This document shows positions 28,759 to 39,489 of a stretch of 64,000 bases of DNA, piece after piece (within the stretch, counting starts at the first letter, position 1; each line of letters begins with the position of its first letter). The DNA is from Symbiodinium natans (lineage: Eukaryota > Sar > Dinophyceae > Suessiales > Symbiodiniaceae): assembly GCA_905221605.1 (NCBI GenBank), contig CAJNDS010000702.1, positions 463,906-527,905 of the forward strand, written 5' to 3'. A program made the position numbers and the translations under genes. Below the pieces are notes generated by a model. It was given only the letters and a program-made list of their open reading frames with translations. It was not told the DNA's origin and did not search any database.

Positions 28759-31700
28759 CTATGCGCCGACAAGCCGTTCGGAAACTTGGCCCATCACCGT
28801 TGCAGGCTGCACCTTTGACTTGTCAGTGAATGGCACTGACGAGTGGTGGAGGCAGATGCGCACCTTGCCGTCCGCATTCTTCTTGTAGCCGAAGGTGTAC
28901 TCAACCTTGGTCTTGCTCCCATCTGCAGCGCTGGTGAAGAAGTAGGTGCCCATGGCAAGGGCAACGTCGCCGCTGACGTCGATTTTGTGGTTCTGGAACA
29001 CCACGTCCGACCATCCCTTGCCACCGTTGATGGCAAAGCCAGCATCCTCAAGATGGCCATTCTCGACCGCCTTGTGCCCAACAAAGTAGGACATGGCATC
29101 TGCGCCGGTTGGTCGAAATGGTGCGTCGGCTGCCTTGGTGGGCTTGAAGAGCACACTTGTGTGGCCATAGCCGTAGAGCTCGCCAGCTGCTTTGGCGGCA
29201 GCTGCAACGTAGTCTCCTCCACCAAGGTAGGTCTTGGAGATACTCTTGATGGCGCTGGCCCATGCTGCCTGCACACTCTTCACTTGCTCTTCAGAAACCT
29301 TTGCTGTTGAGGCGGTGGGAGGCAGACTATAGGGCACCGACGAGTGGTGCAGGAAGATGCGCACCTTGCCATCGGCGTTCCTCTTGTAGCCGAAGGTGTA
29401 CTCAACTTTTGTCTTGCTCCCATCTGCAGCGCTGGTGAAGAAGTAGGTGCCCATGGCAATGGCAACATTGCCGCTGACGTCGATTTGGTGGTTCTGGAAC
29501 ACCACGTCAGACCATCCCTTGCCACCGTTGATGGCAAAGCCAGCGTCCTCAGCATAGCCATTCTCGACCGCCTTATGCCCAACAAAGTAAGACATGGCAT
29601 CTGCGCCGGTTGGTCGAAATGGTGCTTCGGCTGCCTTGGTGGGTTTGAAGAGCACATCTGTGTGGCCATAGCCATAGAGCTCACCAGCCGCTTTGGCGGC
29701 AGCTGCAACATAGTCGCCTCCATCAAGGTAGGTCTTGGAGATGCTCTTGATAGCGCTAGCCCATGCTGCCTGGGCAGTTGCTACTGCATCTTCTGAAACC
29801 TCGGTAGTTGCAGAGGCTTGGGCAGGGCTGTAAGGCACAGAAGAGTGGTGGAGGAAGATGCGCACCTTGCCGTCCGCATTCTTCTTGTAGCCAAAGGTGT
29901 ACTCAACTTTGGTCTTGCTCCCGTCTGCAGCGCTGGTGAAGAAGTAGGTGCCCATGGCAATGGCCACATTGCCAGTGATGTCAATCTTGTGGTTGTCAAA
30001 AACGACGTCAGACCATCCTTTTCCACCGTTGATGGCAAAGCCAGCATCCTCAAGATACCCATTCTCGACAGCTTTGTGTCCAACAAAGTAGGACATGGCA
30101 TCTGCGCCGGTTGGTCGAAACGGTGCCTTAGCTGCTTTGGTGGGCTTGAAGAGCACATTTGTGTGGCCATAGCCGTAGAGCTCACCAGCTGCTTGGGCAG
30201 CAGCTGCCACGTAGTCTCCTCCATCAAGGTAGGTCTTGGAGATACTCTTGATGGCGCTGGCCCACGCTGCCTGCACACTCTCCACTTCCTCTTCGGCAAT
30301 ATCCGCAGTTGGAGCGGTGGGAGGCAGACTATACGGGACTGACGAGTGGTGGAGGAAGATGCGCACCTTGCCATCGGCGTTCCTCTTGTAGCCGAAGGTG
30401 TACTCAACTGTGGTCTTGCTTCCATCTGCAGCGCTGGTGAAGAAGTAGGTGCCCATGGCAATGGCGACGTCGCCATTGACATCGATCTTGTGGTTCTGGA
30501 ACACCACGTCAGACCATCCCTTGCCACCGTTGATGGCAAAGCCAGCATCCTCAGCAAAGCCATTCTCGACCGCTTTGTGCCCAACAAAGTAAGACATGGC
30601 ATCTGCGCCGGTTGGTCGAAACTGCTTTGCGGCTGCCTTGGTTGGCTTGAAGAGCACGTTTGTGTGGCCATAACCATAGAGCTCACCAGCTGCTCTTGCA
30701 GCAGCAGTGACATAGTCGCCTCCTTCAAGGTAGGTCTGAGAGATACCCTTGATAGCCCTGGCCCATGCTCCCTGCACACATTTCACTTCCGCTTCAGTAA
30801 TCTCGGCAATTGGAGAGGCTGGGGTTATGCTGTATGGCACCGACGAGTGGTGGAGGCAGATGCGCACCTTGCCGTCCGCATTCTTCCTGTATCCGAACGT
30901 GTACTCCACCTTGGTCTTGCTCCCATCTGCAGCGCTGGTGAAGAAGTAGGTGCCCATGGCAAGGGCGGTGTTGCCAGTGATATCAATCTTGTGGTTGTCA
31001 AAAACCACATCAGACCATCCCTTGCCACCATTGATGGCAAAGCCAGCATCCTCAGCATGGCCATTCTCGACAGATTCATGCCCAACAAAGTAGGACATGG
31101 CATCTTCAGCAGTTGGTCGAAATGGTGCGTCGGCTGCCTTGGTTGGCTTGAAGAGCACGTCCGTGTGGCCGTAGCCGTACAGCTCACCAGCTGCTCTGGC
31201 GGCAGCTGCAACGTAGTCTCCTCCATCGAGGTAGGTTTGGGAGATACTCTTGATAGCGCAGGCCCATGCTGTCTGCGCATTCTTGACTTCTTGTGCTGAA
31301 AGATGGGAAGTTGGAGGAAGGCTGAAAGGCACTGAGGAGTGGTGGAGGCAGATGCGCACCTTGTCATCCGCATTCCTCTTGTAGCCGAAGGTGTACTCAA
31401 CTGTGGTCTTGCTTCCATCTGCAGCACTGGTGAAGGCGTACGTACCCATAGCAACGGCAACATTGCCGCTGACGTCGATTTTGTGGTTCTGGAACACCAC
31501 GTCTGACCATCCCTTTCCGCCGTTGATGGCAAAGCCAGCATCCTCAAGATAGCCATTCTCGACAGCTTTGTGCCCAACGAAGTAAGACATGGCATCTGCG
31601 GCTGTCGGTCGAAATGGTGCTTCGGCTGCCTTAGTGGGCTTGAAGAGCACGTCCGTGTGGCCATAGCCATAGAGCTCACCAGCCGCTTTGGCAGCAGCGG

Positions 31701-33111
31701 CCACGTAGTCTCCTCCGTCAAGGTAGGTCTTGGAGATGCTCTTAATGGCATTGGCCCAAGCTGACTGCACACTCTTCACGTCCTCTTCTGAAATCTTCGC
31801 AGTTGGAGTGGCAGGGGGCAGAGTGTAAGGCACTGACGAGTGGTGGAGGAAGATGCGAACCTTGCCGTCGGCATTCTTCTTGTAACCGAAGGTGTACTCA
31901 ACTTTGGTCTTGCTCCCATCTGCGGCGCTGGTGAAGAAGTAGGTGCCCATGGCAATGGCAACCTTAGCAGTCAGATCGATTTGGTGATTTTCGAAGACCA
32001 CGTCCGACCATCCCTTGCCACCATTGATGGCAAAGCCAGCGTCCTCGGCGTAGCCATTCTCGACCGCCTTGTGCCCAACAAAGTAAGACATGGCATCTGC
32101 ACCGGTTGGTCGAAAGGGTGCTTTGGCTGCCTTGGTTGGCTTGAAGAGCACGTCCGTGTGGCCGTAGCCATACAGCTCACCAGCTGCTTTGGCGGCAGCG
32201 GCAACGTAGTCGCCTCCATCAAGGTAAGTCTTGGAGATGCTCTTGATGGCGCTGGCCCATGCTGCCTGCGCATTCTGCACTTCCTCTGCGGAAATCTCGG
32301 TAGTTGGAGAAGCAAACGGCACTGACGAGTGGTGGAGGAAGATGCGCACCTTGCCGTCGGCATTCTTCTTGTAGCCGAACGTGTACTCCACTTTGGTCTT
32401 GCTTCCATCTGCAGCGCTCGTGAAAAAGTAATTGCCCATGGCAATGGCAACATTGCCGGAAACATCCACCTGGTGGTTGCGAAAGACCACGTCTGACCAT
32501 CCCTTTCCGCCGTTGATGGCAAAGCCAGCATCCTCAAGATAGCCATTCTCGACCGCTTTGTGCCCAACGAAGTAAGACATGGCATCTGCAGCAGTTGGTC
32601 GAAATGGTGCTTTGGCTGCCTTGGTTGGCTTGAAGAGCACGTCCGTGTGGCCATAGCCATAGAGTTCACCAGCTGCTTTGGCAGCAGCGGCGACATAGTC
32701 TCCTCCATCAAGGTATGTCTTGGAGATGCCCTTGATTGCACTGGCCCAGGCTGCCTGCGCTTTCTTCACGTCCTCGTCGGAAATCTTTGCAGTTGGAGTG
32801 GCTGGCGGACCAACCGCAGCTGGACGGCCTGGAGGGACGGCGTATGGCACTGACGAGTGGTGCGGGGAGATGCGCATCTTGCCAGGCACTGCAGCTGCGG
32901 TCTTGCCAGGCGCCATCGCTGCCGTCTGACCAGGCACCACAGCTGCTCTGATGGAAGCAGGCTGCCCCGTTCGCAAAGCTGCAGGGCCGGGCAGAGCGCC
33001 GGGCGCAGCCCGGGGCGCAGGCGCAGCACCGGGCGCGGGCACAGCGCCGGGCGCAGCCCCGTAGTGGGACGTAAGCGTCCCGTCTGGCTGCTTGATGTAG
33101 TATTTCTGCAT
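28759..33111 (-). CDS. Array copy 1: eight-domain polyprotein of unknown function
   Basis: 1450 residues, uninterrupted. Residues 1-107 are a Pro/Ala-rich region (MQKYYIKQPDGTLTSHYG, then PGA/PAP runs) holding a half-domain relic, GKMRISPHHSSVPY. Eight domains of about 164 residues follow, then the tail DKSKVQPATVMGQVSERLVGA. Each domain reads: helix AAWASAIKSISKTYLDGGD; YVAAAAKAAGELYGYGHT; DVLFKPTKA; FRPTGADAMSYFVGHKAVE; GFAINGGKGWSDVVF; then strands AIAMGTYFFTSAADGSKT, VEYTFGYKKNADGKVRI and LHHSSVPY. Helices followed by a sheet, with one Trp in the first helix and conserved His, suggest an NTF2/SnoaL-like fold (inference). No signal peptide or membrane segment is seen. The start is the first in-frame ATG; the frame is open for 23 or so codons upstream but has no ATG, and that region is not frame-conserved among copies. 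The domains may be cleaved apart or act as a string. Confidence 0.85.
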   Translation of the reverse strand: MQKYYIKQPDGTLTSHYGAAPGAVPAPGAAPAPRAAPGALPGPAALRTGQPASIRAAVVPGQTAAMAPGKTAAAVPGKMRISPHHSSVPYAVPPGRPAAVGPPATPTAKISDEDVKKAQAAWASAIKGISKTYLDGGDYVAAAAKAAGELYGYGHTDVLFKPTKAAKAPFRPTAADAMSYFVGHKAVENGYLEDAGFAINGGKGWSDVVFRNHQVDVSGNVAIAMGNYFFTSAADGSKTKVEYTFGYKKNADGKVRIFLHHSSVPFASPTTEISAEEVQNAQAAWASAIKSISKTYLDGGDYVAAAAKAAGELYGYGHTDVLFKPTKAAKAPFRPTGADAMSYFVGHKAVENGYAEDAGFAINGGKGWSDVVFENHQIDLTAKVAIAMGTYFFTSAADGSKTKVEYTFGYKKNADGKVRIFLHHSSVPYTLPPATPTAKISEEDVKSVQSAWANAIKSISKTYLDGGDYVAAAAKAAGELYGYGHTDVLFKPTKAAEAPFRPTAADAMSYFVGHKAVENGYLEDAGFAINGGKGWSDVVFQNHKIDVSGNVAVAMGTYAFTSAADGSKTTVEYTFGYKRNADDKVRICLHHSSVPFSLPPTSHLSAQEVKNAQTAWACAIKSISQTYLDGGDYVAAAARAAGELYGYGHTDVLFKPTKAADAPFRPTAEDAMSYFVGHESVENGHAEDAGFAINGGKGWSDVVFDNHKIDITGNTALAMGTYFFTSAADGSKTKVEYTFGYRKNADGKVRICLHHSSVPYSITPASPIAEITEAEVKCVQGAWARAIKGISQTYLEGGDYVTAAARAAGELYGYGHTNVLFKPTKAAAKQFRPTGADAMSYFVGHKAVENGFAEDAGFAINGGKGWSDVVFQNHKIDVNGDVAIAMGTYFFTSAADGSKTTVEYTFGYKRNADGKVRIFLHHSSVPYSLPPTAPTADIAEEEVESVQAAWASAIKSISKTYLDGGDYVAAAAQAAGELYGYGHTNVLFKPTKAAKAPFRPTGADAMSYFVGHKAVENGYLEDAGFAINGGKGWSDVVFDNHKIDITGNVAIAMGTYFFTSAADGSKTKVEYTFGYKKNADGKVRIFLHHSSVPYSPAQASATTEVSEDAVATAQAAWASAIKSISKTYLDGGDYVAAAAKAAGELYGYGHTDVLFKPTKAAEAPFRPTGADAMSYFVGHKAVENGYAEDAGFAINGGKGWSDVVFQNHQIDVSGNVAIAMGTYFFTSAADGSKTKVEYTFGYKRNADGKVRIFLHHSSVPYSLPPTASTAKVSEEQVKSVQAAWASAIKSISKTYLGGGDYVAAAAKAAGELYGYGHTSVLFKPTKAADAPFRPTGADAMSYFVGHKAVENGHLEDAGFAINGGKGWSDVVFQNHKIDVSGDVALAMGTYFFTSAADGSKTKVEYTFGYKKNADGKVRICLHHSSVPFTDKSKVQPATVMGQVSERLVGA

Positions 33112-34168
33112 TGCTTCAGGCACGACGTCGATGAAACTTGAGCACTGGTCAACTAAGGTGCGCAACAGCGATTTCAGAAGAGAAGCAAAATTGCTCTTCT
33201 TCTTCTTTGCCTCTTACACAAACTGCAGGACTAGCACGAACAGATTCTCATGGTTGTCGACATGCAATGCCCTGGGAACATGCCGGTGGAAAGAAGCCAA
33301 GAGAAAATGACGATGTTACCAATGCCCATTTCAGCAGCTAACACGAGAAAAGAGTACTGAGCCCACGACGACATGGTCCGGCCACCAAACCACCTGCCGG
33401 TGCTACTGAAGATGAGTGACCTGACTGCAAACCCATCGTGAATCCCGGCGTCCCCGCAATTCACTCGTGTTCACATACCCACTCTGCGCCAGTCACCAGA
33501 AAAGAAGTGAGAAAAAATCGACGTGGAGCTGGAGACATACGCGAGGCGTGGCGCGGCAACACTGCGTTTGATTCAGTCCCGCGCTCGCCAAGAGAGGGAA
33601 AGCCTCTCAGTGGAGACCTCGAAGCCAAAGTCAAAAAACAAAAACCAGTGGCAGGCGGCATTTAACGCGAAGGAATGCTGCATGTTGCAACAAGCATGTT
33701 CGCTTGGGCATCCTTGGTGCCCCGCCCGCCTCAGATGGAGCCCATCAGCACCAAGCAGGCGACTCAGCAGACCTCGAGAGCTTCCAGCGAGTCTCTGTGA
33801 CACTCTGTGACCTCTCTGTGGTGGGGTCGGCTGAGATTGAAGCTGCACGGCCGAACGCACTGAACGTTTACTCGGTTTTACTCAGCCGTTCACGGCATCT
33901 GTGTTTGCGCCGCAAGCTTTGTGCAAAGCTGCGCTGCTTGATTGAGGAGCTCCGGGCCTTAGCCTCTTTGGCTCGCTGCAAACGTTCACCCCTCGTCCTC
34001 GCTCTTGGGCAAGTGTCGAATTAAGTTCCTTAAGAAAATTGTGGCTTCACTGCCAAGAAAAAGCAGAAAATGGCACAGACCAGACCAGGCCAGAGCTTGC
34101 ACTGACCGTCCGGCTGCAAGGAAGATGCGAAGTTAAAACATCGACCAAAAGAAGCTCAGAGTTCCAAT
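33112..34168. other. Array spacer between copies 1 and 2
   Basis: 1057 bases that must contain the promoter and 5' untranslated region of copy 1 and the 3' region of copy 2. Immediately upstream of the copy 1 ATG is a conserved stretch with TTGACCAG and then TGCTCAAG. This spacer has the longer GCGAGTCTCTGTGACACTCTGTGACCTC-like version (a small internal duplication). No RNA gene was recognised. Confidence 0.8.
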
Positions 34169-37100
34169 CTATGCGCCGACAAGCCGTTCGGAAACTTGGC
34201 CCATCACCGTTGCAGGCTGCACCTTCGCTTTGTCAGCGAATGGCACTGACGAGTGGTGGAGGCAGATGCGCACCTTGCCGTCCGCATTCTTCTTGTAGCC
34301 GAAGGTGTACTCAACCTTGGTCTTGCTCCCATCTGCAGCGCTGGTGAAGAAGTAGGTGCCCATGGCAAGGGCAACGTCGCCGCTGACATCGATTTTGTGG
34401 TTCTGGAACACCACGTCCGACCATCCCTTGCCACCGTTGATGGCAAAGCCAGCATCCTCAACATACCCATTCTCGACAGCTTTATGTCCAACAAAGTAGG
34501 ACATGGCATCTGCGCCGGTTGGTCGAAATGGTGCGTCGGCTGCCTTGGTGGGCTTGAAGAGCACATTTGTGTGGCCATAGCCGTAGAGCTCGCCAGCTGC
34601 TTTGGCAGCAGCTGCAACGTAGTCTCCTCCACCAAGGTAGGTCTTGGAGATGCTCTTGATGGCGCTGGCCCATGCTGCCTGCACACTCTTCACTTGCTCT
34701 TCAGAAACCTTTGCTGTTGAGGCGGTGGGAGGCAGACTATAGGGCACCGACGAGTGGTGCAGGAAGATGCGCACCTTGCCATCGGCGTTCCTCTTGTAGC
34801 CGAAGGTGTACTCAACTTTTGTCTTGCTCCCATCTGCAGCGCTGGTGAAGAAGTAGGTGCCCATGGCAATGGCAACATTGCCGCTGACGTCGATTTGGTG
34901 GTTCTGGAACACCACGTCAGACCATCCTTTGCCGCCATTGATGGCAAAGCCAGCGTCCTCGGCATAGCCATTCTCGACCGCTTTGTGCCCAACAAAGTAA
35001 GACATGGCATCTGCGCCGGTTGGTCGAAATGGTGCTTCGGCTGCCTTGGTGGGTTTGAAGAGCACGTCTGTGTGGCCGTAGCCATAGAGCTCACCAGCTG
35101 CTTTGGCGGCAGCTGCAACATAGTCGCCTCCATCAAGGTAGGTCTTGGAGATGCTCTTGATAGCGCTAGCCCATGCTGCCTGGGCAGTTGCTACTGCATC
35201 TTCTGAAACCTCGGTAGTTGCAGAGGCTTGGGCAGGGCTGTAAGGCACAGAAGAGTGGTGGAGGAAGATGCGCACCTTGCCGTCCGCATTCTTCTTGTAG
35301 CCAAAGGTGTACTCAACTTTGGTCTTGCTCCCGTCTGCAGCGCTGGTGAAGAAGTAGGTGCCCATGGCAATGGCCACATTGCCAGTGATGTCAATCTTGT
35401 GGTTGTCAAAAACGACGTCAGACCATCCTTTTCCACCGTTGATGGCAAAGCCAGCATCCTCAAGATACCCATTCTCGACAGCTTTGTGTCCAACAAAGTA
35501 GGACATGGCATCTGCGCCGGTTGGTCGAAACGGTGCCTTAGCTGCTTTGGTGGGCTTGAAGAGCACATTTGTGTGGCCATAGCCGTAGAGCTCACCAGCT
35601 GCTTGGGCAGCAGCTGCCACGTAGTCTCCTCCATCAAGGTAGGTCTTGGAGATACTCTTGATGGCGCTGGCCCACGCTGCCTGCACACTCTCCACTTCCT
35701 CTTCGGCAATATCCGCAGTTGGAGCGGTGGGAGGCAGACTATACGGGACTGACGAGTGGTGGAGGAAGATGCGCACCTTGCCATCGGCGTTCCTCTTGTA
35801 GCCGAAGGTGTACTCAACTGTGGTCTTGCTTCCATCTGCAGCGCTGGTGAAGAAGTAGGTGCCCATGGCAATGGCGACAGTCGCCATTGACATCGATCTT
35901 GTGGTTCTGGAACACCACGTCAGACCATCCCTTGCCACCGTTGATGGCAAAGCCAGCATCCTCAGCAAAGCCATTCTCGACCGCTTTGTGCCCAACAAAG
36001 TACGACATGGCATCTGCGCCGGTTGGTCGAAACTGCTTTGCGGCTGCCTTGGTTGGCTTGAAGAGCACGTTTGTGTGGCCATAACCATAGAGCTCACCAG
36101 CTGCTCTTGCAGCAGCAGTGACATAGTCGCCTCCTTCAAGGTAGGTCTGAGAGATACCCTTGATAGCCCTGGCCCATGCTCCCTGCACACATTTCACTTC
36201 CGCTTCAGTAATCTCGGCAATTGGAGAGGCTGGGGTTATGCTGTATGGCACCGACGAGTGGTGGAGGCAGATGCGCACCTTGCCGTCCGCATTCTTCCTG
36301 TATCCGAACGTGTACTCCACCTTGGTCTTGCTCCCATCTGCAGCGCTGGTGAAGAAGTAGGTGCCCATGGCAAGGGCGGTATTGCCAGTGATATCAATCT
36401 TGTGGTTGTCAAAAACCACATCAGACCATCCCTTGCCACCATTGATGGCAAAGCCAGCATCCTCAGCATGGCCATTCTCGACAGATTCATGCCCAACAAA
36501 GTAGGACATGGCATCTTCAGCAGTTGGTCGAAATGGTGCGTCGGCTGCCTTGGTTGGCTTGAAGAGCACGTCCGTGTGGCCGTAGCCGTACAGCTCACCA
36601 GCTGCTTTGGCGGCAGCTGCAACGTAGTCTCCTCCATCGAGGTAGGTTTGGGAGATACTCTTGATAGCGCAGGCCCATGCTGTCTGCGCATTCTTGACTT
36701 CTTGTGCTGAAAGATGGGAAGTTGGAGGAAGGCTGAAAGGCACTGAGGAGTGGTGGAGGCAGATGCGCACCTTGTCATCCGCATTCCTCTTGTAGCCGAA
36801 GGTGTACTCAACTGTGGTCTTGCTTCCATCTGCAGCACTGGTGAAGGCGTACGTACCCATAGCAACGGCAACATTGCCGCTGACGTCGATTTTGTGGTTC
36901 TGGAACACCACGTCTGACCATCCCTTTCCGCCGTTGATGGCAAAGCCAGCATCCTCAAGATAGCCATTCTCGACCGCTTTGTGCCCAACGAAGTAAGACA
37001 TGGCATCTGCGGCTGTCGGTCGAAATGGTGCTTCGGCTGCCTTAGTGGGCTTGAAGAGCACGTCCGTGTGGCCATAGCCATAGAGCTCACCAGCTGCTTT

Positions 37101-39489
37101 GGCAGCAGCGGCAACGTAGTCTCCTCCATCAAGGTAGGTCTTGGAGATGCTCTTAATGGCATTGGCCCATGCTGACTGCACACTCTTCACGTCCTCTTCT
37201 GAAATCTTCGCAGTTGGAGTGGCAGGGGGCAGAGTGTAAGGCACTGACGAGTGGTGGAGGAAGATGCGAACCTTGCCGTCGGCATTCTTCTTGTAACCGA
37301 AGGTGTACTCAACTTTGGTCTTGCTCCCATCTGCGGCGCTGGTGAAGAAGTAGGTGCCCATGGCAATGGCAACCTTAGCAGTCAGATCGATTTGGTGATT
37401 TTCGAAGACCACGTCCGACCATCCCTTGCCACCATTGATGGCAAAGCCAGCATCCTCGACATAGCCATTCTCGACCGCCTTGTGCCCAACAAAGTAAGAC
37501 ATGGCATCTGCACCGGTTGGTCGAAAGGGTGCTTCGGCTGCCTTCTTGAAGAGCACGTCCGTGTGGCCGTAGCCATACAGCTCACCAGCTGCTTTGGCGG
37601 CAGCTGCAACGTAGTCGCCTCCATCAAGGTAGGTCTTGGAGATGCTCTTGATGGCGCTGGCCCATGCTGCCTGCGCATTCTGCACTTCCTCTGCGGAAAT
37701 CTCGGCAGTTGGAGAAGCAAACGGCACTGACGAGTGGTGGAGGAAGATGCGCACCTTGCCGTCGGCATTCTTCTTGTAGCCGAACGTGTACTCCACTTTG
37801 GTCTTGCTTCCATCTGCAGCGCTCGTGAAAAAGTAATTGCCCATGGCAATGGCAACATTGCCGCAAACATCCACCTGGTGGTTGCGAAAGACCACGTCTG
37901 ACCATCCCTTTCCGCCGTTGATGGCAAAGCCAGCATCCTCAAGATAGCCATTCTCGACCGCTTTGTGCCCAACGAAGTAAGACATGGCATCTGCAGCAGT
38001 TGGTCGAAATGGTGCTTTGGCTGCCTTGGTTGGCTTGAAGAGCACGTCCGTGTGGCCATAGCCATAGAGCTCACCAGCTGCTTTGGCAGCAGCGGCAACG
38101 TAGTCTCCTCCATCAAGGTAGGTCTTGGAGATGCTCTTAATGGCATTGGCCCATGCTGACTGCACACTCTTCACGTCCTCTTCTGAAATCTTCGCAGTTG
38201 GAGTGGCAGGGGGCAGAGTGTAAGGCACTGACGAGTGGTGGAGGAAGATGCGAACCTTGCCGTCGGCATTCTTCTTGTAACCGAAGGTGTACTCAACTTT
38301 GGTCTTGCTCCCATCTGCGGCGCTGGTGAAGAAGTAGGTGCCCATGGCAATGGCAACCTTAGCAGTCAGATCGATTTGGTGATTTTCGAAGACCACGTCC
38401 GACCATCCCTTGCCACCATTGATGGCAAAGCCAGCGTCCTCGGCGTAGCCATTCTCGACCGCCTTGTGCCCAACAAAGTAAGACATGGCATCTGCACCGG
38501 TTGGTCGAAAGGGTGCTTCGGCTGCCTTCGTCCGTGTGGCCGTAGCCATACAGCTCACCAGCTGCTTTGGCGGCAGCGGCAACGTAGTCGCCTCCATCAA
38601 GGTAAGTCTTGGAGATGCTCTTGATGGCGCTGGCCCATGCTGCCTGCGCATTCTGCACTTCCTCTGCGGAAATCTCGGTAGTTGGAGAAGCAAACGGCAC
38701 TGACGAGTGGTGGAGGAAGATGCGCACCTTGCCGTCGGCATTCTTCTTGTAGCCGAACGTGTACTCCACTTTGGTCTTGCTTCCATCTGCAGCGCTCGTG
38801 AAAAAGTAATTGCCCATGGCAATGGCAACATTGCCGGAAACATCCACCTGGTGGTTGCGAAAGACCACGTCTGACCATCCCTTTCCGCCGTTGATGGCAA
38901 AGCCAGCATCCTCAAGATAGCCATTCTCGACCGCTTTGTGCCCAACGAAGTAAGACATGGCATCTGCAGCAGTTGGTCGAAATGGTGCTTTGGCTGCCTT
39001 GGTGGGCTTGAAGAGCACGTCCGTGTGGCCATAGCCATAGAGTTCACCAGCTGCTTTGGCAGCAGCGGCGACATAGTCTCCTCCATCAAGGTATGTCTTG
39101 GAGATGCCCTTGATTGCACTGGCCCAGGCTGCCTGCGCTTTCTTCACGTCCTCGTCGGAAATCTTTGCAGTTGGAGTGGCTGGCGGACCAACCGCAGCTG
39201 GACGGCCTGGAGGGACGGCGTATGGCACTGACGAGTGGTGCGGGGAGATGCGCATCTTGCCAGGCACTGCAGCTGCGGTCTTGCCAGGCGCCATCGCTGC
39301 CGTCTGACCAGGCACCACAGCTGCTCTGATGGAAGCAGGCTGCCCCGTTCGCAAAGCTGCAGGGCCGGGCAGAGCGCCGGGCGCAGCCCGGGGCGCAGGC
39401 GCAGCGCCGGGCGCGGGCACAGCGCCGGGCGCAGCCCCGTAGTGGGACGTAAGCGTCCCGTCTGGCTGCTTGATGTAGTACTTCTGCAT
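34169..39489 (-). pseudogene. Array copy 2: ten-domain version with two frameshifts
   Basis: Same start and tail as copy 1 (tail version ADKAKV), but with ten domains. The third domain starts like a standard domain 3 and finishes like a standard domain 1 (YLEDAGF...VFRNHQVDVCGN), and is followed again by types 2, 3, 4 and so on. This is the signature of unequal crossing-over adding two domains. Lesions in order of translation: a 17-base deletion at 38528/38529 in domain 2 (frameshift), a 6-base in-frame deletion at 37544/37545 in the duplicate domain 2 (loses Pro-Thr), and a one-base insertion near 35879 (frameshift). The frameshifts do not compensate each other. The rest is as well conserved as in intact copies, so the damage is recent, or assembly error must be excluded. 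Confidence 0.85.

Noticed and set aside
29781-30779. Second minus-strand open frames overlapping the polyprotein (rich in SSPALQMGARP-type sequence)
   Set aside because: Frame-shifted shadows of the same domains, made long by GC-rich, biased codon use.
30346-31299. Long plus-strand open frames inside the array (also 42095-43048, 47456-48409, 60024-60977)
   Set aside because: They are antisense to the polyprotein genes, repeat with the same period, and their translations lack a consistent fold; the minus-strand frame spans all eight domains.
28759-33111. Naming the array domain phosphoribosyl-AMP cyclohydrolase
   Set aside because: I recall similar algal and cyanobacterial proteins carrying that label, but no metal-binding Cys/His motif of that enzyme is visible and the layout fits an NTF2-like fold better.
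33112-33165. Extension of the copy 1 protein upstream of the ATG
   Set aside because: The frame is open but contains no ATG, and the stretch further upstream differs between copies by lengths that are not multiples of three, so it behaves like a 5' untranslated region.
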